A stretch of DNA of 64,000 nt from Nepenthes gracilis (lineage: Eukaryota; Streptophyta; Magnoliopsida; Caryophyllales; Nepenthaceae), in the NCBI GenBank assembly GCA_033239525.1, contig BSYO01000002.1, positions 12,806,626 to 12,870,625 on the forward strand. Direction: 5' to 3'. How positions within the stretch are numbered: position 1 is the first letter of the stretch; each line of letters begins with the position of its first letter. The notes beneath the pieces were generated by a model. The model searched no databases. It worked only from the letters and a program-made list of their open reading frames with translations, and was not told the origin of the DNA. Shown here in pieces: positions 11,852 through 22,455 of this stretch. The position numbers were made by a program, and so were the translations under genes.

Positions 11852-11871
11852 GGGACTTATAAGAGCATATG

Positions 11872-12070
11872 TTATACATGATAAATTGATTTTAATTTAA
11901 TATTTGATATTAGAGAAAATTTTTACATCTATGTTGACTTGTTGACCGTTCTGCAACTTTTTTTCATTCACTCAAACTTTTTTGAAAAAACTTTAAAGTT
12001 TAATTTTTGTAAAATTTTGTTAAAATTTAAGATTTAAAATCATTAAAAAATAAAATTTCTGTTGACACTG

Positions 12071-12115
<45 letters not shown>

Positions 12116-12298
12116 GACTCGAGTTGGGTCGGATAGTTCGTTAAGAGCTAGAGCCAACTAAGGTCCACTTGACATCAAACAGGCCTCTTATTGATTGATA
12201 CCCAAAACTAATGGGTAGTGGTCCGGGTTTAATTTGGGCACGTAGTCCAAATAATGGGCCTTAACGGTCCACCGCACACTCTTTAAATTCAGCTCGTT
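11872..12298. other. Non-coding flank with a CA/GA microsatellite
   Basis: AT-rich sequence with a (CA)n(GA)n run at 12071-12114. No gene is seen. Confidence 0.6.
12071..12114. repeat. (CA)5(GA)16-type microsatellite
   Basis: A perfect CA run passes directly into a perfect GA run. Confidence 0.95.
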
Positions 12299-12651
12299 GA
12301 TAGGTCCGCTTTTTTTTTTTTTGGGGTAAGTAAGTATTTTGGATTAAAGGGAGAAAAAAATTACACAAACTATACTTTATTTCCAAGTATTTTGACTTGG
12401 AAATAAATCATAAAATGTTAGGGCATACCCCGAGCAACTGGTACATCAGAAAATAACACACAAAAAAAGGAGTCCTCCAGGAGGACAACGTTCAACAAAA
12501 TCGACAAAATATGAAATCTGTCTTATGTTACACACGATTAGACGACTGGTCAGCTATTCCAAAATCGGCTGAAGCAACTCAGCAAATTAGATGGCAAACA
12601 TACCATCCAACGCAGCACAGACCAGCAGGAAGAGGCATGCAAATTAACCTC

Positions 12652-12976
12652 ACATGGCCACTCCGGCCACATCACACACATGGCCACTCCGGCTTTAAGT
12701 GTACAAAGGGCACTCCGGCCTCAACGCACGCATGGCCACTCCGTCCTTTTAGAGTACAAAGGCCCTCCGGATTCATCAAACTCAAGGTCATTCCGGCCTT
12801 TTAGCGAAAAAGCACTCTGGAATCATCATACACATGGCCACTCCGGAATCATCATACGCATGGCTACTCCGGCCTCATCACACGCAAGCCACTCCGGCCT
12901 TTTAGTGTACAGAAGGCACTCCAAAATCCATACGCATGGCCACTCCGGCCTTCTAGCGAACATAATGTACTTCGGC
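12652..12976 (-). repeat. CACTCCGGCC tandem array
   Basis: About twelve copies of a CACTCCGGCC core are separated by spacers such as CATGGC and GTACAAAGGG. The reverse complement (GGCCGGAGTG...) matches the GGCCGGAGTGC...CAAAGGG units near 10840-10930 in the solo LTR, so the array was probably acquired from an LTR of that family. Confidence 0.8.
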
Positions 12977-13849
12977 CTCCAAGAAGCCACAAGTCCACAA
13001 AGGCAGCATTCTGCGAATTCGTGAATTATGTAGCACATAACCCACTCCATCCAAGTTCAGCAATCTACCACGTCAGCAGACCAACCCTTCAACAGCATGC
13101 CACCAGCAGGGCATGGTCATTTTCCGCTCCAACAGATTCAGCAAAAACAACTTGCAGAATCTCAAAACAGCAACCCTCCGTAGAAGCATACCATACAATG
13201 CTTCACTGAAAGGCGACAAACAGAAAGGGTTTCAACGTATCAGAAGGATCATAAGCTTCCAAACAATTGCTAGGCCAATTCTAAAGCACCAACGCCTAAT
13301 AGCCCCAAACCAGAGCTGCACGTGCATCCCCCATACCGTCCAGCAGGTCGGAACACACAGGCAGAGGATCAACAGAGCCAACAGTAAAGGACATTCGAAT
13401 GCTCCCAATCTAAATGACAGCGTGACAAACAGAAGGGCTTCAATGCAGCACTCCAAGCTTACAATGCAATCCTCCATTGAAGGAGCAGCAAATGCCAGCA
13501 CCAGAGAGGCAAAAATGGCACCACCAGCACCTTCAACACCTCCAACGACCGCACTAATAGGAATGGCTATGATAGATGAAGGCATCCCAAACAGCCTCCC
13601 AGAAGAAATGCAAAACTAACAAAGTTCCATAAATATAAATCAGAAGAAGCCTCATGACAGAATGAACCAATCCCACAGCATCCCGTGAAGGAACCGTAGC
13701 ATTAATAAACCATTCCCAACCACCATATCTATCGCAATAGCAGATGGACAATAGCACTAAACACAGGGCAAGCCTGTTCCACTGCATCAGTAGAATCATC
13801 AGCATCCAAACAAAGCCTCAGCCGACTCATCTGCACCCCAGCCTAGAAG

Positions 13850-14980
13850 TCCCAAGCCAGAGCTGCACGGTCATCCCCCATCCTGTCCCTTAGGAAGGAA
13901 CACACAGGAAGAGGAGCATCAGAGCTAGTAGCACAGGCCATTCGTCTGCTTCAGATCCATAGAGAAAAAATCAGTAGGCTCTCCACCGCAACAGAGGATC
14001 ACAAGCACCCAAACTGGTCCTCGGTCATCTCTTCAAACCACAGCCAGAAAGTTCCCAATCCAGGACTGCACGGGTGACCCCCAACCCATCCAACAGGAGG
14101 GAACACATTGGCCGAGGATCGTCAAAGCCAGCAGCACAGGACAGTTTACCGTGCCAAATCCATAGAACAGAGCGAGAGCCACCAAAAGGCCAGAGGAGGC
14201 AGCTTCGAAACCAGATGAATGAAACAGCAAATACCCGCAAATGAGAGGCAAAAATGGCACTACCAGCTGTCATCAAACTGCAATCCAAGAGCACCCGGAA
14301 ACCCAAAGAACCCACAGCAGTTGCAAACCAAACAAGGTTCCACAAAATGGCAACAAATGTAGGATCTCCATCGCATCGGAAGGATCACTTGCATCCAAAC
14401 AGACCACGGCCTAAAAGTTCCAAGCCGTAGCCGCACGGTCATCCCATCCTGTCCCTTAGGAAGGAACACACAGAAGAGGAGCATCGAGCTAGTAGCACGA
14501 GGCCATTCGTCTGCCTGGATCCATAGAGAAAAAATCGGTAGGCTCTCCACCGCAATGAGGATCACAAGCACCCAAACTGGTCCTCGGTCATCTCTTCAAA
14601 CCACAAATTAAAAGTTCCCAATCCAGATCGCACGGTGACCCCAACCCATCCAACAGGAGGGAACACATTGGCCGAGGATCGTCAAAGCCAGCAGCACAGG
14701 ACAGTTTACCGTGCCAAATCCATAGAACAGAGCGAGAGCCACCAAAAGGCCAGAGGAGGCAGCTTCGAAACCAGATGAATGAAACAGCAAATACCCGCAA
14801 ATGAGAGGCAAAAATGGCACTACCAGCTGTCATCAAACTGCAATCCAGTGAGCACCCAGCAAACCGCAGCAACCCACAGCAGTTGCAAACCAAACAAGGT
14901 TCCACAAAATGGCAACAAACAGAAGGATCTCCATCGCATCAGAAGGATCACTTGCATCCAAACAGGACCACGGCCTAAAA
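13850..14980 (-). repeat. Tandem duplication, period about 565 bp
   Basis: 13850-14415 and 14416-14980 are near-identical: for example the block beginning GAACACATTGGCCGAGGATC occurs at 14101 and 14661, and 'aggatcacttgcatccaaac' at 14381 and 14944. A third partial unit follows at 14980-15100. The units are made of the same block (CCCCAACCCGTCCAACAGGA-type) found in the elements at 6868, 16486 and 61301. Confidence 0.88.
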
Positions 14981-15970
14981 GTTCCAAGCCAGAGCTGCAC
15001 GGCTTCCCCCAAACCGTCCAACAGGAGGGGACACACTGGCAGAGAAACTTCAGAGCCAGCAGCATAGACCTTCGACTGCACCAGATCCATTGAGCAACAC
15101 GAAAGCCGTCAAATGCTTCAGACATCAGAACCCAAGACCAAGTCCTGGGGGGCAAAAAGTTCCAGCAGACAGAGCATGGGAGCCCAAACGACATCAAAAG
15201 CGAAAGACCCGAAAGAATCCCATAGCATAGCCAGAGCCTTCATAACAATCTAAATGGGAGGATCGATTCAAGCGCACAACCCTAGGCTCGAACCGAGGAG
15301 AAGAGGAATCAATCTAGTGAGAGCTACGAGGCTTCAGAGGAAGAACACCGCCGAAATCTCAGAGGACGCGGATCCAGCAGCCCCGACAACTCCAACAGCT
15401 CTAACAGACGAAGACTTAGGCCAACGGGCAAGATCCTTCATTCTAATCTGAAAGCGGGAGTAGTGGACTTAGCTCGCAGCCAAAGTTGAAAGCTCAAAGG
15501 GCGCCGAGGACGACGCAGCCAGAACTGAGAACCGGAAAGGCAGCGAGGTGGAAACGAAAACCGAGAGGGAACCGAGCGGAGCAACCAAGAGACCGGCCAT
15601 GGCCGGCTTCGGTGCCGCGATAGGTCCGCTTTTTGTTTGGAATAGTGCACTAACAAAACAGAAGTCCCTATATATCACTTTTTACATGACTTTATTTTTG
15701 GAAAAAAAAATTTATATTTATCGAATGGAACAAATTTAGAATAATATATATATAAGGAAATGTCATTATTTTGAGGTACAAATTATAGTCAAAAATATCT
15801 TTCACTTGCTTTATTTTTTAAAATATTATTCTAAATTTATTAAGTCGAATATAAATCTGAATTATAAAAATACAAAAAGTTACACAATTAACAGCTTGCA
15901 TAGAGTAAACTAACACTTATTTTCCATGTGTTATTATTTATTGCTTTTAGGAAGGGAAGTTGGCGGATTC

Positions 15971-15995
15971 TTTTTTTTTTTTTTTTTTGGTAAGT
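15971..15995 (-). mobile_element. Tail-only insertion of 25 bp
   Basis: T18 followed by GGTAAGT lies between two perfect 17-bp copies of GGGAAGTTGGCGGATTC (15954-15970 and 15996-16012). Same type as the one at 4361. Confidence 0.87.
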
Positions 15996-16089
15996 GGGAA
16001 GTTGGCGGATTCAAACCAAGTTAGGCATATGTGCCAAAAAATTTAAAGACCAACCCCATAAATCACACAGCCATTCACTAAAGTATACT

Positions 16090-16107
16090 TTTTTTTTTGG
16101 GTAAGTA
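16090..16107 (-). mobile_element. Tail-only insertion of about 18 bp
   Basis: T9 followed by GGGTAAGTA lies between ACTAAAGTATACT (16077-16089) and ACTAAAGTGTATT (16108-16120), which differ at two of 13 positions. Older than the others, or with imprecise ends. Confidence 0.65.
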
Positions 16108-16420
16108 ACTAAAGTGTATTCAATGGACATGTAAATATATTAATATTATTGATTTAAAATTGTAGCACAAAATGAGTCCTAAAGTTAGAAGTAGGGCTTA
16201 AATAATAAAAATTTAGGTCATTTTAAAGGATATATTGCAATTAAATCACATATTATAATTTGAATTTTTATCAAGACCAATCATCAATAACGAAAGATTA
16301 ATTATCTAAGCCTTTAAATCAAGTTGGTTGATTTAAAGGATTTGTCTCACTCATTTAATAATTGTTTACTTAATTTCAACCTCACTTACAATATTAAAAT
16401 AAAAAAAATTTAATAATCAC

Positions 16421-16422
<2 letters not shown>

Positions 16423-16459
<37 letters not shown>

Positions 16460-16485
16460 TATTATTATTATTATTATTATTATTT
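16423..16485. repeat. (AAT)n-(ATT)n microsatellite
   Basis: A run of AAT repeats passes into ATT repeats, giving a palindromic AT microsatellite. It is the left flank of the insertion at 16486. Confidence 0.9.
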
Positions 16486-18727
16486 GGTAAGTAAGTGTGT
16501 ATTTTGGATTAAAGGGAGAAAGAAATTTACAAAACCTATGTTATAACTCAAAGTTTTTTGACTTGGAGTTAGAATATAAAAAAGTTAGGGCATACCCCGA
16601 GCAATTAGTATAACATAGAGTATCTCAACAAAACCTCTAAGAGGAACAATCTAATAGACCGAAAATGAACAGAATCATTACATAAGCAAAAACTAAATGC
16701 ACTCCCAGAATTTCAACAGCTGGAAGCAAAACAACTCCACTCCAGCGCCAGCAAGAATCAAGCATGCTGCACATTCAGGGCACCCATCAGATGAGCAGGG
16801 ACTTGGGATTCAGCCATACCACCTTCGCTCAGGCCAAGTAAGCTTCAGCACCAGCATATGGCACCAGTTGCAATAGAGGCATCCAGCCATTTGCAGTATC
16901 CACCATCATCAGCCAGCCTCATCACCCCGCCGGGCATTGTATCCTAGAGCCGTACTGTAACAAAGACTCCATTCCAGAGTCACGTCCACACAGCAATTGA
17001 GGCTAAAATCCCAGTTGAATGCATAGGCTCTGGCCTACTACACCAGGGACAAGGACCAATAAGAGCTACTGATCACCAGCATCAGGGACAAACAAAATCC
17101 ATCAGCACAGGCAACTGTTGGAGGATGCAGCCTTCAACACCAGCACCGTGCCAGTAGTATCCTTACTTCAGGCATCAGCAAGCAGGAGAAAACCCCTTCC
17201 TCAGAATGATCATTTGCAACCAATAATGCCACACCAGCTTAACAATACATCAACCAAAAAAGTCCTAACCCATTGCACAAGCTCTCCCAAACCAGACAAT
17301 AGGAAGAAACAGAGTGCCTGATCCTCATTAACACCAGCAACATCAAACAAATGACACCAGCCTTCAACATCTTCATTGACAGGCAAATGAAGGCTCCTTC
17401 ATCATCTTACCAAGAAACACCTAAAAAGTGGCGTGGGCAAGGCCAAGACCAGCAGAAGCATCTAGCAAAAATGCCAGACACAAACACCAGGATATCAAAT
17501 TGACCCCCAAATCTGCGCCAAACCATTGGAGGCAGCTTCAAAGCAAAGCAGCGAGCCTAATTTCATACAGCTCCCGCATACTAGCAGCATCGGCAAAAGC
17601 GAGATGACATTAGAGCTCAATCGGCCGGTCAAGGCACAGGCCATCTCGTAAATCACCACACCCAAAATCCCCAAGCCGCCTGCACGGTACCCCAAACCTC
17701 TCACCTGGAAGGAGACATAGGCAGAGCATCAGCAGAGCCAGCAAACCAGGAACCGTCTGATTGGAGGAGTAGTGAATACCATCACAAGATAGGCCGAAGA
17801 GACACCAAAGCAGCATCACCCCAGCGACCGCATAAAGATGGACGAATTAAGTCCACACAGCATAAAACTGGAGGAACAAAAATGGTAGAAGTAGACCAAC
17901 CACCAAAACATTTACAGCATCCGATGGATAACCAGCATTCAAACCGGGCCACTCCCAGCTCGTCATTTCCAAAGATATAAAACCCGTCCAGAGCAGAGCC
18001 GGGCTCCCCACAACCCAATCTACGAGAAAAGGCTCACAGCAGAGATGCTTCGAGACCGGCACAGATGCTTCGAGAGCGGCAAATCCAGCGAGCCGCATAA
18101 TAGCTTAAGGTTCGGACAACTGCTCCTGAAAAGGAACGCAGTAGAAACCATAAGCACCAACCCATGGCTTCTAAAGAGAAAACCAGGGACATGGCTCTCA
18201 GCCTCATCAGCCTGAGCAAAGGGGGCATCCAATCCGGAGGAGAGCAACCCTAAGAAACCGAGATATGAGGATGAGAAGAGAAGAAAAGCGAAAAGAGCCC
18301 CAGAGAGAAGGAGAAATCCAAACGGCACAAGCCTCGTCAGGTGCAATTTTGGTACCAGCCGGCACTCCAGTCAGCTCGAAGCCGAAAATCTACACCAGGG
18401 CAACCGGCAAGCACCTCCATCCCAAACGGATTCAGCAGAAAGACGGTTTTTACGGCAGCATCCGAGGATTTAGATTCCGCAGACGAAGCAAAAACAGAGG
18501 ACCAGAAAATAGGATGTGAAGACGGGAACGGGAGACGGATAACCAGAGGGGGGGCCGGGCGGAGCACCCAGGAGACCGGCTGAGGCCGGCTCCGGCGCCA
18601 CCCGGCCAGAGGAGGAGCGCCCCTGTGGACGCTTTCAAATTTCAAAATCGAGAAACGAAATTTGAAAATGTAGGGAGAAGCGAGAGCTTCTCTCTCTACA
18701 CAGTCTGGCTGCAGGTCGTGCAAGCTG
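16486..18727 (-). mobile_element. Non-coding LINE-tail element inserted in a TTA microsatellite
   Basis: (TTA)n lies on both sides (to 16485 and from 18728), so the duplicated target was the microsatellite. On the minus strand the 5-prime end begins near 18727 with a hairpin GAGAAGC-GAGA-GCTTCTC (near 18678) and GC-rich Pro/Gly-type leader with GACCGGC...GGCCGGC (near 18575). The 3-prime end has core and stem-loop (near 16530-16600) and ends CTTACTTACC followed by AAATAATAAT instead of a long A run. The body is CAGCA-rich and non-coding. Confidence 0.8.
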
Positions 18728-18822
18728 TTATTATTATTATTATTATTATTATTATCTCACAGAACTTCCATTCCAAAATAAATGGAGTGGTCTTTGATTT
18801 TATTAACTTTACAATCCTTCTT

Positions 18823-19633
18823 GGCTCAATCTTTCTAGTGTACTTGTCCTTCCCTCATTTTTGTCGCTGTTAGGTGGTTTGGCTACATGGTTTGCCTGTC
18901 TTTCGATGGTTTGGTACCCGATTTTGTCAGATCGGATGCTCTTGGCTGTGGTTCTTTACGGCTTCTGATGGCCTTTCTGTGATTCCTGACATTTGGACCG
19001 ATTGACAGATCGCCGGTTGGTTGGCTCATCGGCATGCTGGTTCGGTCCTTTGCATTTTCGTAACAAAAAAAAAAACCGTATGTATTTTGCTGGAGCTTGG
19101 ATTTGGCGTGTTTTGCTTGCTCCTATGGTTGGCGTCTCCGCTATTACACTATAGGTTGGTTGATCTGGCATCTTTCCCTAGCGTAGACACATTCCCTTTG
19201 CTGGTCTTTACTCTTTGGTTGGTCGCCAGCTGGTTTGGAGTGTCGCGACGGCTTGCAATTATGGCGGGTTTCTAGTGCTGATTTGCTACTATCATCCTTC
19301 CATTTGGCTTTTGAAGGACTTTTTCTTGATTGCTCCCTTGAGAAGCACAGTTGTCATACTACGTTTCAGGGTGTTTGGGGCTCCCCCCAGCATCATTGTC
19401 CCTGTCCCCTGTAGGTTTTCTTTTGGTCTGTTTTCTTAACTTCAATTACTTCCAAAAAAAGGGGGGGTATACTATTTTTTTTTCTTGCCTTTTTCCTGTT
19501 ATGATTCTCGGTGCTCGGGGTATTCCCCAACGTCTTTGTTCTAAATCCAAGTCGGTAAAGCATTTAGAGATAGAATATTGATTCTGTATTTTTTTTCTTT
19601 TCATTAATAAAATTTACTTACTAAAAAAAAAAA
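18823..19633 (+). mobile_element. Truncated copy of the LINE 3-prime region, 811 bp
   Basis: Flanked by AACTTTACAATCCTTCTT (18805-18822) and AACTTTACGATCCTTCTT (19634-19651), 17 of 18 equal. It is collinear with the 3-prime region of the LINE at 30540-37181 (from ~32697 onwards with that LINE's own insertions removed). It includes two internal A runs (19062, 19457), the core GCTCGGGGTATTCCCC at 19511 and the terminal A run. It shows that the LINE transcript ends at this tail. Confidence 0.87.
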
Positions 19634-19804
19634 AACTTTACGATCCTTCTTCTACCCCTTGCACTTTGCCCTCTTCCTCGTATAATTCTATCTTTGCTCC
19701 CCCTGGTGGCCGCAACAGCTGTGGCTATCGATGTGGTGACCCAACGCAAACCGATCATATAAGAACTTCAATAATAAATATATATCATAAGTAAAATATA
19801 ACTG

Positions 19805-20650
19805 TGATGGGTCCCAAAACCCAAGGCCCAAAATTACAATCGCAGGCCTAGAGGATCACATGGGTAAGCTGGCCCAAAAGGCCCACAAGCCTAATCAGGC
19901 CCAAATGACTAACCCAGTTCCGAGCACCTGAAGAATCAAACTAAGCGACAAAGGCACTGGCGGTCCGAGAGGGGACTATGGCCCATGCGAGAACGGGGAC
20001 AGCCAGAAAGGCCAAAATAGTCAAGAGCGCCAGCTCAGATGACTTGCACGGTATACGCTGCCACGAGCGACCAACGGCTTCTGACACGTCATACCTGTAG
20101 GCCATGCGCCCCTGAGCGTCGTATCTGCAGACTGTGACAAGTGTCCCTGTCACAGCCGCACCTACAGTAGTGGTGGGGATGGCAGGCGGCTCTGACGTAC
20201 CAGCGCCACGTGTCGCCCCTCTAACGGCATCACACTCCTTATAAATACCCCCTTTAAACTACTAGAGGAGGATTCTGAATTCCCATTTGTTGACGCTCGA
20301 GCAAGAGAATCCTCGAGAGAAAAAGAAAGGCAAAGAGAAAAGAGTGAAGAAAGAAATCAGTCTCCTTGCGTTGTAATTCCTTAAGAAAGAGAACAGCTTC
20401 CCAGGCACTCATTATATCTTTTCATCGCAATAGTGAGATTTCTCAGACCGTCTGTCCGCTGCCGTGGTTTTTCACCCCTCATCAGATAACGAGGTTTTCT
20501 ACGTGAACCTGCGTGTTCTCCCATTGCCCTCACATTTCTTTTCTCTGCTCGGGCTCTGTTTACTTCGTGTTGCCCGTTTCTGTTTGTCCGCCAGCTCAAA
20601 AAGCCATTCGCACTTCGACTAATGTACGGCCAGACTCCACGGACGCAACA
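19805..20650 (+). repeat. 5-prime LTR of the gypsy element
   Basis: TG...CA bounded, with TATAAATA at 20240-20247. It is aligned end to end with 29068-29912, with scattered substitutions. Confidence 0.95.
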
Positions 20651-20668
20651 TTGGCGCCGTCTGTGGGA
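20651..20668 (+). other. Primer-binding site of the gypsy element
   Basis: TTGGCGCCGTCTGTGGGA starts directly after the LTR. The TGGCGCC core is the usual tRNA 3-prime-end complement in plant gypsy elements. Confidence 0.8.
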
Positions 20669-20676
20669 AGCGACTG

Positions 20677-20803
20677 TCTATGTTAGTGCTCGGGGTATGC
20701 CCTAGCGTGGTGTTCCACCTCTAAGTTGGCAAAACACTTGGAGGTTGAACATCGTTTCTGTAAATTTTATTTATTTTAATCTCATCTTACTTACCAAAAA
20801 AAA
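20677..20803 (+). mobile_element. 127-bp LINE-tail fragment in the gypsy leader
   Basis: Flanked by two perfect 18-bp copies of GTCTGTGGGAAGCGACTG (20659-20676 and 20804-20821), the first overlapping the PBS. It contains only the core (GCTCGGGGTATGCCCTAGCG), stem-loop (ACCTC...GAGGT), AT-rich stretch and CTTACTTACC-A8. It gives the minimal segment copied in a typical truncated event. Confidence 0.93.
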
Positions 20804-20879
20804 GTCTGTGGGAAGCGACTGAAAGTCTGCTTTTCACATTTTTCAAAAGTACACAACAACATAAACTTCAAGTTTCGAA

Positions 20880-22455
20880 ATGGTGAACACAAGGGTGCAA
20901 GCAAGCGCACCCCCCAAAGAGATGGCCTCACACGGCGGTGGCCCTAACCCCTGCGCTGGGGCGGAGGATCATCCCGACCTTGTGGTAAGGGGCTTGGCGG
21001 CCAAGCTAGACGGCATGTCACAGGCCTTCGTTACCCTCTGTTCCAAAATCGATTAGCTCAAGCAGGGGGCTCCCGACAGGGCCTCCCAGGCTGACGCATC
21101 GCAGGGAGGGAACAGAGGCGGGAGTCATCGCGAAAGGCCTCCCAGTCGACGTGACAACCCGAGGACCCAGGTGGCCTCCAGCAGCAGAGCCCCACGGAGG
21201 GTCGAGGACCAGCCAGGTCCTCTGGTCCGAAACGAGAGCCCCGAGAGGCGCCACTCTGAGGCCCAATGGAACCGCCGCAAGCACGATGACCAGGAGGTGG
21301 TTCCATGAGATGCTCCCCCATGAGGAGCCCGCACGGCCCCAGAGCGCCTGCAGTCCAGGAGCCTTATGAGTTAAGGCAGTACCTGAACGAGAGGAGGGCG
21401 GCTGCCCCACCCCGAGTGGAGAGCAGACCGAAAAGATGATGGAATCTGGTGCTGCGAGAGAGCAGCGGAGGAGGGGCTAACGGGCTCCAGTCTCAGTTTT
21501 TTACGGAGATCAGGACGAGGATGCTCCCCCCAAAATTCAAAATGCCCAACCTGGAGGTATATGATGGCAGTGGTGATCCCATAGACCACCTTAATCATTT
21601 TAGGGAGCACCTGAACCTCCAGGGCCTTGACGAAACCACCATGTGCCAGTGCTTCCCTCTGACTCTGAAAGGGGATGCGCAGATATGGTTTTATGGGATG
21701 CCCGCGGACTCTATCCGCGATTTTGGAGATCTGGTGACGGCCTTCCTGTCCCAGTTTGCCTCCAGCAGGAGGGTAGAGAAGCAACCCTGGCACCTCACTC
21801 GAATCAAGCAGGGGGCCTGGGAGAGCTTGCGAGGATTCCTGGAGCGGTTTGTAGCGGAGGCCAAGCGGATCCCGAGACTGACGACGAGGTCAAGCTAAAC
21901 GCCTTCATCTCGGCCCTCAAAGGAGGTGCTTTTTTCAAGCACCTCATCCACAAGGGCTCGTAGACCTTCATAGAGGCCGAGGTTGTGGCTAGAGCTTACA
22001 TCACGGCCGAGGAAGCCAACGGCTCCAAAAGGCCAGAGAGGGATGAGCTCCCTCACCAGAAGGCCACGGAGGGCAAAAGGAAAGTCGGCTACTATCAAGG
22101 TCCCCAGACGGCGAAGAAGCACCACAAGGCCGAGCAAAGCTCTCAGAGAGAGCCGCGACCTATACACCTCACGCTGCTGAACGACTCCAGCACCAATATC
22201 TTCATGCAGATCCGAGGAGAGAAGTTCCTGAAGTGGCTCAAACCACTAAGGAACTCGGAAGGTGGGGATCAGTCGAAATACTGTGACTACCACCGCTCCA
22301 GGGGCCACAGCACGGAGGACTGCATGACCCTGCAGAAGGAGATCGAGGACCTGATCAAGAGGGGGCACCTCAACCGTTTCCTCCAGAAGCCTGGACAGAC
22401 TTTCGGGACCTTGGATGGCGGTGATGTTGAACCCCCAGGAATCGGGTGGCTGTAG
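20880..22455 (+). pseudogene. gag of the gypsy element, disrupted
   Basis: The reading frame starts MVNTRVQAS at 20880 and meets a TAG near 21052. The capsid-like retrotrans_gag region is at 21520-21900 (FKMPNLEVYDGSGDPIDHL ... MPADSIRDFGDL). A frameshift near 21890 moves the reading to the frame of 21985-22455, which ends in a knuckle-like YCDYHRSRGHSTEDC and KRGHLNRFL, as in Tat-lineage gag. Several frames must be joined to read it, so it cannot be translated as one protein. Confidence 0.85.

Larger units (their letters stand above)
6868..11857 (-). mobile_element. LINE-tail element (about 2.16 kb) split by a solo LTR
   Basis: It is flanked by TATAAGAGCATACG (6854-6867) and TATAAGAGCATATG (11858-11871), 13 of 14 bases equal. 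The 3-prime end on the minus strand has the family core (near 6972), stem-loop TTTATCTCC...GGAGATAAA (near 6929-6960) and terminal tail. The body 7050-9014 is CAGCA-rich, non-coding on either strand, and contains repeated units of a family-wide block with core CCCCAACCCGTCCAACAGGA (near 8335 and 8768). The 5-prime end lies at 11857; the solo LTR at 9020-11851 interrupts it six bases from that end. Confidence 0.83.
12311..15618 (-). mobile_element. Non-coding LINE-tail element, 3.3 kb
   Basis: The target duplication is GATAGGTCCGCT plus a T run (12299-12310 and 15619-15630). The 3-prime end on the minus strand shows the core at ~12418, a perfect 13-bp stem-loop at 12376-12407 and the GGGTAAGTAAG/T-run terminus. 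The 5-prime end (near 15600) carries the family CCGGCCATGGCCGG motif, which in the ORF1-bearing relative at 33380 spans the ORF1 start codon. Between them are a CCGG array (12652-12976) and a 565-bp tandem duplication (13850-14980). No DUF4283, endonuclease or RT sequence is detectable. It must have been moved by enzymes supplied in trans. Confidence 0.85.
15631..16422. other. AT-rich flank with two tail-only insertions
   Basis: No gene. It contains the micro-insertions at 15971-15995 and 16090-16107, listed separately. Confidence 0.55.

Noticed and set aside
12071..12114. GA tract as a GAGA-type regulatory element
   Set aside because: No gene is nearby and the run is a pure microsatellite.
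13113..15197. Several 100-170 codon ORFs in the CAGCA-rich body
   Set aside because: They occur on both strands, are full of Cys/Trp/Leu or Gln/Asn runs, and shift between duplicated units.
20677..20803. Classic tRNA-derived SINE
   Set aside because: No A-box/B-box pair or tRNA-like head could be seen in this or the longer copies. The 5-prime leader resembles the LINE ORF1 leader instead.
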